Source: CAZADA01 sp964568975
GTDB taxonomy: Bacteria > Pseudomonadota > Alphaproteobacteria > Caulobacterales > Maricaulaceae
DNA length: 64,000 nucleotides
Direction: 5' to 3'
NCBI GenBank assembly: GCA_964568975.1
Contig: CAZMSO010000003.1
Coordinates: 50,572-114,571, forward strand
Within the stretch, counting starts at the first letter, position 1. Each line of letters begins with the position of its first letter. Positions 19,342 through 27,570 of the stretch are shown piece by piece. The notes under the pieces were generated by a model that was not told where the DNA came from, made no database searches, and saw only the letters and a list, made by a program, of their open reading frames with translations. Both the position numbers and the translations under genes were made by a program.

Positions 19342-20247
19342 ATGCCACACACGCCTATGGCCGCGACCTGCGCGGCGGTTTGCCTTACGCCGCTGATCGC
19401 TGTCGCCCACCCGGCCAGCGCTCAGACCATCACCACCTCCATCGCCGCGGGCGTGGACTACAGCGTCGGCGACTTCGATTTGGACGAAGAGACGACGCTG
19501 ATCGCCGCCCCCATCAGCGCGCGCGCGAAATGGCGCGACTGGTCCCTGCAGGCGGCGTCCTCTTACGTCTCTGTCGACGGCCCGGCGATTTTTGACGGCG
19601 AAAACGTCGTCGGCGGCCTTGGCGGATCCGGCGCAGCGGGCGGCGAGCAAGCGTTCACCGATGAGCAAATCGAGGCGTTCTGCGCGCTCCCGCAAAATGT
19701 CGACCGGCTGATTTGCCAACTGCGCGACACCCGCGGCGAAGACGGCGACGGGTCAGTGTCAGGCTACAGCGATCTGATCCTCACCCTTGCCCGCGGCGTG
19801 CGCCTCGGCCCCGACGGCGACACCGCGCTCACCCTCGCCGGCGGCGTCAAAGTCCCCACGGGGGAAGAAGACAAAGGCCTCAGCACGGGCGCGACCGACG
19901 GACGGTTCCGCGTGACTGTGGATCATCCGCTCGGGACTGATTTTTTCGCCACCGGGACGCTCGGCTATGTCATTCGCGGCGACAGCGATGAGACTGAGTT
20001 CAACAACACCGTGGCCCTTCAAGCGGGCGTCGGCGGGTATCTGGGCGACACGTGGGTGTATTCCGTCGAGGCCGACTACCGCCAGGCCTCCATCGACGAC
20101 GTCGACGACGCGGTGGAGGCGGGCGTTTATCTCACCAATTTGATCCACCGACGCGTCGCAGTGGTCGGGTATGGCTACGCCGGCCTCACTGAAGCGAGCC
20201 CGGATTTCGGCGTCGGCCTTTCACTGTCGGTCCAGCTCACGCCCTGA
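19342..20247 (+). CDS. Predicted outer-membrane beta-barrel protein
   Basis: 301-residue exported protein. A signal peptide with cleavage after ASA (about residue 27) precedes alternating amphipathic strands: TTSIAAGVDYSVGDFDL, ALTLAGGVKVPTG, FFATGTLGYVIRG, TWVYSVEADYRQAS and the closing VGLSLSVQLTP. A short loop contains two cysteines (FCALPQNVDRLIC). GGGGGAGATCA precedes the ATG. It resembles generic transporter-like barrels; the cargo is unknown. Confidence 0.8.
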   Translation: MPHTPMAATCAAVCLTPLIAVAHPASAQTITTSIAAGVDYSVGDFDLDEETTLIAAPISARAKWRDWSLQAASSYVSVDGPAIFDGENVVGGLGGSGAAGGEQAFTDEQIEAFCALPQNVDRLICQLRDTRGEDGDGSVSGYSDLILTLARGVRLGPDGDTALTLAGGVKVPTGEEDKGLSTGATDGRFRVTVDHPLGTDFFATGTLGYVIRGDSDETEFNNTVALQAGVGGYLGDTWVYSVEADYRQASIDDVDDAVEAGVYLTNLIHRRVAVVGYGYAGLTEASPDFGVGLSLSVQLTP

Positions 20248-20329
20248 CGCCCGGCGCGACGGGTCCGCGCGCCGCCGGCGTTGAAGATGTGCGCCCACAC
20301 GGGGCGCCGGACACAAAGAGAGAACTCCG

Positions 20330-20977
20330 ATGCGACATCTGATCGTCCTCGCCGGCGCCGCCGGCCTCACCACCGCCCTCATCCCCACAGCGGCGTCCGC
20401 GCAAGCCAGCGATCGCGCCGCAGCGATCGCGGAACGCGCCGAACGCGCCGCCGAGCGGGCGGCTGCGCGTCAGGAACGGATTTTGGCGCGGCTCGACCAA
20501 ATCGATCCCGCTGAGCTCGCCGCGCGCCTCAATGACCGCGGCGCCCGGTTGGTGGAACGCTATGAAACTCTTGGCCTCAGCCCAGAGTCCTTGCGGGTCG
20601 ACTACGCCCAGCGCCTGGCCGCCGTCACCGCGGATGAGGTGGCCGTGCGCCTCACGGCGGTGGAGGAGAATTATCAAACGCTGATCGACCTCTTAAACGA
20701 CACCACGCGTGAGGACCGTGTGGTCGCGCGCCTTGAACGCGCGGACGCCGAAGCAATCGCGGATTCCTTGTCGGCCTTTGGCGAAGCGGCGCTCGATCGC
20801 CTTGACGAGCTGGGCATTGATCCAAGCTCAGTGGTGTATGAGCGCGCGATTGGGCTGGCGTCCGTGACCTCCTTCGATGTGGAGGAGAAGATCGACGCGC
20901 GGATCAACAATGTGCGCGCCATCGCCGACGCCATCGAGGAGGCGCGCGCCGGCGAGGCGCCTGAGATCGCTGAGTAA
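20330..20977 (+). CDS. Exported helical protein of unknown function
   Basis: 215 residues. A signal peptide (about 1-25, ending ASAQ) precedes an all-helical, charged sequence rich in Ala, Arg, Glu and Asp, with heptad-like runs (RAAAIAERAERAAERAAARQERIL). The second half repeats a pattern of AxARLxxADAE segments. No family recognised. It lies 82 bp downstream of the barrel gene in the same orientation, so they may be co-expressed. A 13-bp stem hairpin follows at 21003-21035. Confidence 0.75.
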   Translation: MRHLIVLAGAAGLTTALIPTAASAQASDRAAAIAERAERAAERAAARQERILARLDQIDPAELAARLNDRGARLVERYETLGLSPESLRVDYAQRLAAVTADEVAVRLTAVEENYQTLIDLLNDTTREDRVVARLERADAEAIADSLSAFGEAALDRLDELGIDPSSVVYERAIGLASVTSFDVEEKIDARINNVRAIADAIEEARAGEAPEIAE

Positions 20978-21002
20978 GGATTGAGGCGTTCGGACGGCCG
21001 GC

Positions 21003-21035
21003 GGGTCCGTCACGCCTCGCTCGCGTGACGGACCC
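21003..21035 (+). terminator. Hairpin terminator candidate
   Basis: Perfect 13-bp stem GGGTCCGTCACGC / GCGTGACGGACCC with a seven-base loop, 26 bp after the exported helical protein. No T-run follows. Confidence 0.55.
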
Positions 21036-21045
21036 ACGGTCAGCG

Positions 21046-21097
21046 CCCAACGTCTGGGCCCAACGTCTGGCCCCAAGGTCTGGGCCCAAAGTCTGAA
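21046..21097. repeat. 13-bp tandem repeat x4
   Basis: Units CCCAACGTCTGGG, CCCAACGTCTGGC, CCCAAGGTCTGGG and CCCAAAGTCTGAA in direct succession. It lies between the helical protein and cobB. The segment GGCCCCAAGGTC also occurs in the repeat tract flanking the assembly gap. Confidence 0.9.
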
Positions 21098-21176
21098 ACC
21101 TGAGTCGGGGCCGAGCGTCGGCGGGCGCCGTCCCGCGCGTCTTGACCCGCGGGTCCGCCTGCGCTTTTCAGTCGCT

Positions 21177-21926
21177 ATGACGCGTCAGCGCCCTCCCCGG
21201 ATTCTCGTGCTCACGGGGGCTGGGATCTCTGCGGAGTCCGGCCTCGGCACGTTTCGCGACCGCGGCGGCGTGTGGGCGACGTTTGATCCTTACGCCCTCG
21301 CGACGCCTGAGGGTTTCGCGGCGGACCCCGCGCAGGTCCACGCGTTTTACAACATGCGCCGGCGCGACTTGCTCGCCGCCACGCCCAACGCCGCCCACGC
21401 CGCCTTGGCCGCGCTGGAGCAACGCCTTGCGTCGGCGGGCGGCGCGCTGACGGTGGTGACGCAAAACATCGACGATCTTCACGAGCGCGCCGGCTCTGAG
21501 GCTGTGGTGCACATGCATGGCGAGCTGCGCAAAGCGCGGTGCGATGGCGTGGCGGCGGCGGGCCGCGGCGGGGACGGCTGCGGCGCGATTTCACCGTGGG
21601 ATGAGGATCTCGGCCTTGAGTCTGTCTGTCCGGCGTGCGGGCTGACGGGTGTGATGCGGCCCCATGTGGTGTGGTTCAACGAAATCCCGCTTTATCTCGA
21701 CGAGATTGCGGCCGCGCTCGACGAGATTGACGTGTTTGCAGCCATCGGCACCAGCGGCGCGGTGTGGCCCGCGGCTGGCTTTGTGCTTGAAGCCAAGGCT
21801 CGGGGCGCAACGACCCTGGAGCTTAATCTCGAACCGAGCGAGGGCGCGGCCGTCTTCGACGAGGCGCGCTATGGGCCCGCGACCGCGCTTGTGCCGGCGT
21901 GGGCGGAGGCGGTGTCCATCGGCTGA
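21177..21926 (+). CDS. cobB: NAD-dependent protein deacylase (sirtuin, CobB-like)
   Basis: Sir2-family lysine deacylase, 249 residues. The NAD site is GAGISAESGLGTFRDRGG, followed by TQNIDDLHERAGS and the catalytic His in HMHGE. Zinc cysteines are seen as RCDG...GDGCG and VCPACG. FYNMRRRD provides the Tyr/Arg pair associated with desuccinylase/demalonylase (class III) sirtuins. VVWFNEIP and GTSGAVWPAAGF complete the fold. Confidence 0.95.
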   Translation: MTRQRPPRILVLTGAGISAESGLGTFRDRGGVWATFDPYALATPEGFAADPAQVHAFYNMRRRDLLAATPNAAHAALAALEQRLASAGGALTVVTQNIDDLHERAGSEAVVHMHGELRKARCDGVAAAGRGGDGCGAISPWDEDLGLESVCPACGLTGVMRPHVVWFNEIPLYLDEIAAALDEIDVFAAIGTSGAVWPAAGFVLEAKARGATTLELNLEPSEGAAVFDEARYGPATALVPAWAEAVSIG

Positions 21927-21945
21927 GTGGGTCGCGCGCGACGGC

Positions 21946-23043
21946 CTACTCGCCCCGATTCGCCGGACGCGACGCAGGATAGGCTTCCGATTGCCGCCAC
22001 ACCTCCGGCAAGCTGCACGACAGGATGAAGCGTTCAAACACCGAGCCGATCAGCATTCGCCGCGTCGCGACATCCGCGACGGCCACCGAACTGCCGGAGA
22101 TGTCGCCGCCATCGCTCAAAAAGACTTGATCGCCTTCGCCGGCCTCGGGATCGATAATGATCACTTGGGACGGCGAACGTCGCGCGCCGTCGCGCGCATG
22201 ACCGAGGAATGAGACGAGCTTGGGGTGGGCGCCAATCCACAACAGGCCGCTGTCATCGCGGATGATGTTGTCCACGCCGGTGCCGATAAACTCCCGCCGC
22301 TCAAACACGAGATCATGGGTGTCGCGATTGTGACGGTAAAGCGCGAGGCTGCGGCCGACAGTCTCGGCCACATAAAGCATCGCGCCATCCCCGCTCAGCG
22401 CTAAGCCATTGGCGAAAGCGAGATCCTGCGCCACCACCCGCGCGCCATCGGCGTCGATATAAAGCACCTGGCCCGTGCGTTGCTGCAGCAGCGTCTCCAC
22501 CACCTGGCCAAGCCGGCCCGACGCCGCGGAATCAAGCGTGACGAACGCCTGCGCTGGTCCAAGGGCCACCACGTCATTGGCGTGAACCAACAATGGGTCG
22601 CTCAGGCTCCGCTCCAGGGTCAGCCGGCCGTCGGCGACCCGGAACACATCAATTCGATCGCCCGCGGCGGCGTGGTTAATCACAAACAGTCGGCGCACGC
22701 CCGCCGCGTCCACGTGGAGATCAACGCCATGGGGCGTGAACGCCGTCGGCGATCCCCCCGTCGCATCAACCGGCGTGGCCGCCTCCGGCGAGTCAAAGGG
22801 AACCACCCACACCGCCCCGCGCGTCCCCCGCGCGCGCCGATCGACACCAGACACATAGACCTGACGCGCTTGCGCGTCGAAGGCCATGTCCTCCGCGCCG
22901 ACAAACCCCTCAAGCCGCGTACACGCGCCGTCAAAGCGCGGGACAAGCGTCGTGAACTCCCCCGCATCGCTCAGCGTGCGCAGCACCAGCGTCGACGCCA
23001 CAATCGCCACGCCCGCGACCCCCACCAGAACCCACCGTGTCAT
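21946..23043 (-). CDS. Paraoxonase/SMP-30-like beta-propeller protein
   Basis: 365 residues; one N-terminal membrane anchor (WVLVGVAGVAIVASTLVL) and then a periplasmic six-bladed propeller of the PON/SMP-30 type. Calcium-site-like blocks are present: PHGVDLHVDAAGVRRLFVINH, HANDVVALG, FANGLALSGDGAMLYVAETVGRS, DNIIRDDSGLLWIGAHP. Paraoxonases hydrolyse lactones and arylesters; activity here is inferred. The ATG at 23043 has GGGGAGCG upstream. Confidence 0.82.
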   Translation of the reverse strand: MTRWVLVGVAGVAIVASTLVLRTLSDAGEFTTLVPRFDGACTRLEGFVGAEDMAFDAQARQVYVSGVDRRARGTRGAVWVVPFDSPEAATPVDATGGSPTAFTPHGVDLHVDAAGVRRLFVINHAAAGDRIDVFRVADGRLTLERSLSDPLLVHANDVVALGPAQAFVTLDSAASGRLGQVVETLLQQRTGQVLYIDADGARVVAQDLAFANGLALSGDGAMLYVAETVGRSLALYRHNRDTHDLVFERREFIGTGVDNIIRDDSGLLWIGAHPKLVSFLGHARDGARRSPSQVIIIDPEAGEGDQVFLSDGGDISGSSVAVADVATRRMLIGSVFERFILSCSLPEVWRQSEAYPASRPANRGE

Positions 23044-23179
23044 GGCCACGCTCCCCTCGCGCCGCAGCGCTCCACACGCGCCTTGCTTGGCTTCCCTGAT
23101 TTCGGTATAGGGCGCGCTTGGCTGAATGCATGTCAGCCGCGCCTTATCCCACCGCCCGTGAGACGATGAAAGCCGCGCC

Positions 23180-23401
23180 ATGAAAAAAGACGGACACCCG
23201 GATTACCACACCATTAACGTGGTCCTCACGGACGGCACGACCTACCAGACCCGCTCCACTTATGGCGAGGACGGGGCGACACTGACCTTAGACATTGATC
23301 CGCGCGTCCACCCGGCGTGGACTGGCGGCAATCAGCAGCATTTGACAAAGGGCGGGCGCGTCAGCCGCTTTAAGGACAAATTCAAAGGCTTTGTAAAATA
23401 G
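23180..23401 (+). CDS. rpmE: 50S ribosomal protein L31
   Basis: 73 residues beginning MKKDGHPDYHTINVVLTDG, with the conserved LDIDPRVHPAWTGG and GGRVSRFKDKF. It lacks the zinc-binding cysteines of the C+ form, so it is the alphaproteobacterial C- form. Divergent from the paraoxonase-like gene. Confidence 0.97.
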   Translation: MKKDGHPDYHTINVVLTDGTTYQTRSTYGEDGATLTLDIDPRVHPAWTGGNQQHLTKGGRVSRFKDKFKGFVK

Positions 23402-23551
23402 CTGCGCCTCGCCGGCTGTCGCCTCTGGGCGGGTGAGCACGCCCGCCGTCCGCAAGACTCCGCCTTGCGACACATCGCGATAGCAATGCCAAGGCGCGAC
23501 GAGCGCTGACCGGATCAGCCGCCAACTCGCGCGCGCCCCAATCTTGACTGC

Positions 23552-24061
23552 TTAAGAACGGCGAGGCTGGGCCAGAGCCGCCTCCAGCGCCGCCAGTTGG
23601 CTCGCCACCGGATTGGGCGCCGCCGCCACGCCCGGACGCGCCGACAACCGCTCATCAAGGCGCTCCACGCGGACGTACAGACGGTCGCAGCGTGTGATCA
23701 AATCCACCAGCGCAGCCGGCAATTCATCGCGCCCTTGGAGGCGCTCGCTCACATCTTCGCCGCTCTTCAGCAAGCGATAACGCTCAGCGCGGGCCTCATC
23801 ATTGCCCAACTCGCCGTCGCGGACAGCCTTATGCACCAGCAACCACGACGCGATTTGCATCAGCCGCGTCGTCAGCCGCATGCTGCGCGCGGCGTACGCA
23901 AGCGCCCCATCCCGCGACAACTCCCGCGCCGCTTCGCGACCAGGCCCTTCGAGATACGCAGACGTTTCTTGCACGAGGCCCATCCCCTCGTCGAAGGTCC
24001 GCTGAAACAGATCCGACCGCGCAAAATCGACCGGTGAAATCGGAAACGGCTCCGGCGACAT
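23552..24061 (-). CDS. DUF1465 family protein
   Basis: Conserved alphaproteobacterial protein, 169 residues, mainly helical. Family landmarks: FDEGMGLVQETSAYLEGPGR, AYAARSMRLTTRLMQIASWLL and the LPAALVDLITRCDRLYVRVERLD segment. GAAGGGGTGAGC precedes the ATG at 24061, which excludes the 30-residue upstream extension. Function is not established. Confidence 0.88.
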   Translation of the reverse strand: MSPEPFPISPVDFARSDLFQRTFDEGMGLVQETSAYLEGPGREAARELSRDGALAYAARSMRLTTRLMQIASWLLVHKAVRDGELGNDEARAERYRLLKSGEDVSERLQGRDELPAALVDLITRCDRLYVRVERLDERLSARPGVAAAPNPVASQLAALEAALAQPRRS

Positions 24062-24178
24062 GACGCTCACCCCTTCTTGTGGCCCCAAGGGCTGTGTTTT
24101 CACACACCCCCCGGTGCAAACGCCGCGCCAGCCGACGCGTCTCAGCGCCATCCAGCGCCGGCCGACGCACAGCGCGCC

Positions 24179-24370
24179 TTACGAGCCGCCGAACACCGCC
24201 TCCGCCGCCGCGCGGCCCGCGCGCTTGGACGTCAACTCCGCCTCGACCCGGGCGATCTCAGCCCGCAACGCATCCACACGCGCCTCTAAGTCCTCAATCG
24301 ACAAAGGCGCAAGGTTGTCTCCAAGGCTCACCGCGGGGGCGGGGGGTGAGCGACCATCATCGTCAAACAT
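24179..24370 (-). CDS. DUF1192 family small protein
   Basis: 63 residues with the DUF1192 core LSIEDLEARVDALRAEIARVEAEL and the tail KRAGRAAAEAVF, a short coiled coil. It is 117 bp upstream of the DUF1465 gene in the same direction, a frequent pairing in alphaproteobacteria. Function unknown. Confidence 0.85.
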   Translation of the reverse strand: MFDDDGRSPPAPAVSLGDNLAPLSIEDLEARVDALRAEIARVEAELTSKRAGRAAAEAVFGGS

Positions 24371-24453
24371 GGGCGGCTCCCTCGGACCATTGCTTCGCAT
24401 CGAGCCGCTGATCATAACCGCAAAGCCGACTGCAAATCGATGGGACGCCGCCC

Positions 24454-25458
24454 GTGGATCACACACCGCCCGACCACTCCGCCACGACGATGCGCGCTGT
24501 GTACGCCGATCCTCCCGGCGGTCCGGACGCGTTGGCTCTCCGCGACACGCCGATCCCCCGTCCCGGTCCCGCACAAGTGCGCATCGCCGTCGCCGCCGCC
24601 GGCGTGAACCGTCCCGACGCGCTGCAACGCCAAGGCCTCTACCCGCCGCCCGAGGGCGCGCCGACGTCCTTGGGCCTTGAAGTGGCTGGGCATATCGACG
24701 CCGTGGGGCCGGACGTCACCCGTTTCGCCCTGGGCGCGCCCGTGTGCGCCCTCGTCAGCGGCGGCGGCTATGCGGATTTCGCGGTGGCGGATGTGGGCTC
24801 GGTGCTGACGCCGCCGGCGGGCGTGAGCCTGCGCGACGCCGCGGGTCTCCCGGAAACGGTGTTCACGGTGTGGACGAATGTGTTTGAGCGCGGCGCCCTT
24901 GCGCCGGGTGAGACGCTGCTCGTCCATGGCGGGGCGAGCGGGATCGGCGTGATGGCGATCCAAATGGCGGTCGCGTGGGGCGCGCGCGTGATCGCGACCG
25001 CCGGAACGGAAGCGAAATGCGCGCTGTGCGCGCAGCTGGGCGCCGCGCGCGCGATCCCCTATCGGGATGCGGATTTCGTCCCGATTGTGCGGGAGTCGGG
25101 CGGCGCTGACGTCATCCTCGATATGGTCGCAGGCCCTTACACGCCGCGGAATCTGGAGGTGCTGCGCACCGACGGCCGCCTGGTGCACATCGCCTTCCTT
25201 AAAGGCGCGCGCGTCGAGGTGGATTTGCGCCAGGTCATGCAAAAGCGCGCGACCATCACCGGCTCGACGCTGCGCGCGCGCCCGGCCGCGGAGAAAGCCC
25301 GCATCGCGGCGGCGGTCGCGGAGACGGTGTGGCCCTGGTTCGCGGAAGGGCGCGTGCGCCCGGTGATCGACAGCGTCTTCCCCCTCGCGGACGCGCGCGC
25401 CGCCCATGAGCGCCTCGACAGCGGCGAGCATGCGGGCAAGATACTGCTTGCGCCGTGA
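24454..25458 (+). CDS. NAD(P)H-quinone oxidoreductase, MDR superfamily
   Basis: Zinc-independent medium-chain reductase of the QOR/PIG3 type, 334 residues from a GTG; ATG at 24490 (MRAVYADPPGG) is an equally likely start. AAGVNRPDALQRQGLYPPP and LGLEVAGHIDAVG are QOR signatures; the Rossmann motif is VHGGASGIGVMAIQMA. C-terminal GEHAGKILL is standard. It reduces quinones or enones with NADPH; its physiological substrate is unknown. Divergent from the DUF1192 gene. Confidence 0.93.
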   Translation: MDHTPPDHSATTMRAVYADPPGGPDALALRDTPIPRPGPAQVRIAVAAAGVNRPDALQRQGLYPPPEGAPTSLGLEVAGHIDAVGPDVTRFALGAPVCALVSGGGYADFAVADVGSVLTPPAGVSLRDAAGLPETVFTVWTNVFERGALAPGETLLVHGGASGIGVMAIQMAVAWGARVIATAGTEAKCALCAQLGAARAIPYRDADFVPIVRESGGADVILDMVAGPYTPRNLEVLRTDGRLVHIAFLKGARVEVDLRQVMQKRATITGSTLRARPAAEKARIAAAVAETVWPWFAEGRVRPVIDSVFPLADARAAHERLDSGEHAGKILLAP

Positions 25459-25587
25459 GCCTGGGTCCGTTTCCCCCATCCGCCGCCGCGAGGCCCCGTT
25501 TCAACCCGTGGCGAACTCCTCTATACGTGCCGATGAGAGCGCGATTGAGCGACGCGCACCGCCCCCTGGACTGATGCTGCGGCGACA

Positions 25588-25611
25588 CGCCGGGCCGGGC
25601 CCGGCCCGGCG
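25588..25611. promoter_or_regulatory. Perfect 24-bp GC palindrome upstream of trcR
   Basis: Two adjoining 12-base arms, CGCCGGGCCGGG and its exact complement, with no spacer, about 80 bp upstream of trcR. It might be an operator or simply a consequence of local GC-repeat structure. Confidence 0.35.
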
Positions 25612-25690
25612 GCGCGCGTTTCGGGTCCCGTCGTTCCCCAGGACGCGCGGAGCGGATCGCGTGTGATGCGCCGAGAGGAGACTGACGGCT

Positions 25691-26434
25691 ATGGTCGAGA
25701 TCCTGATGCCGAAAGCCACGGCCGTGTGGCTGATCGATAACACCGCCCTGACCTTTGATCAGATCGCTGAGTTTTGCGGCCTCCACGCCCTAGAAGTCAA
25801 AGGCATCGCAGACGGCGACATCGCTGCTACTGTGCGCGGCGCGGACCCGATCGCGAACGGCCAGCTGACCCGTGAAGAGATCGACGCTGCGGAAAACGAC
25901 CCCGATCACCGCCTCAGCGCGAAGACGTCGCCAACCCATCAGCTGGTGAAAAAACGCAAGACCGGTCCACGCTACACACCCTTATCGCGCCGCCAGGAGC
26001 GGCCGAACGCCATTGCTTGGATGGTCAAGCACCACCCCGAGGTGTCCGACCCCCAAATGGCGAAGCTGATCGGCACCACCAAAACCACGATCGAGGCCGT
26101 GCGCTCACGCACCCACTGGAACGCCAGCAACATTCAGCCCCAGGATCCGGTGGCGCTGGGGCTGTGCTCCCAGCTCGACCTGGATGACGTCGTGCGCAAA
26201 GCCGCCGCCAAGCGCCGCGCCGACGCTCCCGCGGAGTCGGAAGGCGCCAGCCTTGAGCCCCTGGGCCAAGCCGGCGGGCCGGATCCGGCGACACCGCCGG
26301 CCGATGCGCCAGAGGAGGCGTCTGATTACGACGCGCGGCGGATTGGTCAAAACCTCGACGCCGAGGCCGTGTTCGCCAATATGGGCGGGGCGTCCGTCTC
26401 TGATGATCGCGAGGACGACCCGGAGCAGCCTTAG
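25691..26434 (+). CDS. trcR: Cell-cycle transcriptional regulator TrcR (DUF1013)
   Basis: 247 residues. The DUF1013 core runs from MPKATAVWLIDNTALTFDQIAEFCGLHALEVKGIADGD to TGPRYTPLSRRQERPNAIAWMVKHHPE and IGTTKTTIEAVRSRTHWN. The HTH-like part is about residues 15-45, with a second at 110-140. The C-terminal ~80 residues are acidic and low complexity. NCBI names this family TrcR, a regulator of the alphaproteobacterial cell cycle. GAGAGGAGACTGACGGCT precedes the ATG. Confidence 0.93.
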   Translation: MVEILMPKATAVWLIDNTALTFDQIAEFCGLHALEVKGIADGDIAATVRGADPIANGQLTREEIDAAENDPDHRLSAKTSPTHQLVKKRKTGPRYTPLSRRQERPNAIAWMVKHHPEVSDPQMAKLIGTTKTTIEAVRSRTHWNASNIQPQDPVALGLCSQLDLDDVVRKAAAKRRADAPAESEGASLEPLGQAGGPDPATPPADAPEEASDYDARRIGQNLDAEAVFANMGGASVSDDREDDPEQP

Positions 26435-26450
26435 GGCTTTGTCTGCGCAC

Positions 26451-26481
26451 AGTGAGCCGCCAATGAGCCGCCAGTGAGCCC
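26451..26481. repeat. Short tandem repeat (TGAGCCGCCA type)
   Basis: Three near-copies of (A/G)TGAGCCGCCA with spacing of 11-12 bases, directly after the trcR stop. Short and partly decayed. Confidence 0.7.
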
Positions 26482-26569
26482 CCGCTGGGGCGGGTCGGGC
26501 CGTGACGCGGCGTCCGATGGTTTAGTGCGCATGCCGACGGCGCAGCGCCGGCGGAGGGCGGCTCGCCCA

Positions 26570-26599
26570 GTTGCTGTTCGACCAATTGCTGTTCGACTA
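26570..26599. repeat. 15-bp tandem duplication
   Basis: Two copies, GTTGCTGTTCGACCA and ATTGCTGTTCGACTA, between the convergent trcR and SDR genes. The two differ at two positions. Confidence 0.8.
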
Positions 26600-26650
26600 A
26601 TCGCAATTGCGCGGGACCCGTTCCTGCGGTCACGCTGATCACACCGCGCG

Positions 26651-27454
26651 CTAGTCCTCGCGCACCAGCGTGTTGAGCGCCAAACGCCCGCCATCGACAT
26701 AAAGGATCTGGCCTGTGATGTAGCTTGCGTCTTTCGACGCCAGAAACGCCGCCGCGCCGGCGACTTCATCGGGATCGCCCACGCGCTGAAGCGGTGTGCG
26801 CGCCATAATCGCCTTCGTCCCCATCTCATCACCCAGCACCGCGCGCAAGACATCGGTGTTGATGCTGCCCGGCGCGACGGCGTTCACCCGCACGCCCACG
26901 CTCGCCAAACGGAGCGCCATCGCGCGGGTGAGCTGGTTGACGCCCCCTTTTGACACGCAATACGCAAGCTGATCGGGCATCGCCGTCACAGCGTTCACAG
27001 AGGACATGTTGACGATTGCGTACCGTTTGCGCACGTCGTCAAGGCGTTCGCCATCGGCCTCGATTTGCGCTGTCATTTGGCGCGCCACGGCCTGGCTGAC
27101 CAAAAAAGCGCCCTTGAGATTAATCGCGATCACACGATCGAACGCCGCCTCTTCAAGGCTGAGCACATCGCCCGGCGAGACCACGCCCGCATTGTTGATG
27201 AGCACGTCCACCCGCCCAAAGCGCGCCAGCGTCTCCGCCAGCATGTTGTGCACATCAAGCCGATCGCTGACATCACAGCGCACAAACACCGCGCGCTCGT
27301 CCGCCCCCGGAAGCGCGTCGAGGGCCGACTGGGCGTGGCTCTCGTCAATGTCGGACACCACGACGCGAAAGCCGTCTTCGGCGAACCGCCGCGCGCACGC
27401 GAGACCAATGCCACGCGCTGCGCCTGTGATCACTGCAACCCGATCCGCCGCCAT
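26651..27454 (-). CDS. SDR-family oxidoreductase (FabG-like)
   Basis: Classical short-chain dehydrogenase, 267 residues. The cofactor motif is TGAARGIG (residues 10-17), followed by NNAG, the catalytic Ser in IVNMSSVNA and the YCVSK Tyr-Lys pair. Asp in VVVSDIDES after beta-2 favours NAD(H). VAPGSINTDVLR and the C-terminal ITGQILYVDGG are typical. It includes an insertion (EADGERLDDVRKRY) before the catalytic serine. Substrate unknown. Confidence 0.93.
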   Translation of the reverse strand: MAADRVAVITGAARGIGLACARRFAEDGFRVVVSDIDESHAQSALDALPGADERAVFVRCDVSDRLDVHNMLAETLARFGRVDVLINNAGVVSPGDVLSLEEAAFDRVIAINLKGAFLVSQAVARQMTAQIEADGERLDDVRKRYAIVNMSSVNAVTAMPDQLAYCVSKGGVNQLTRAMALRLASVGVRVNAVAPGSINTDVLRAVLGDEMGTKAIMARTPLQRVGDPDEVAGAAAFLASKDASYITGQILYVDGGRLALNTLVRED

Positions 27455-27570
27455 GTCCCGCGCCCTCGTCCGTCACCGCTGATCGGCCGCGACCCTAGGG
27501 CTCTGCGGAATGATCGCCAAATTGTTGCAATCACAGAGCGCACGAGGACGCCGCACGCCCCGCGCGAGGG

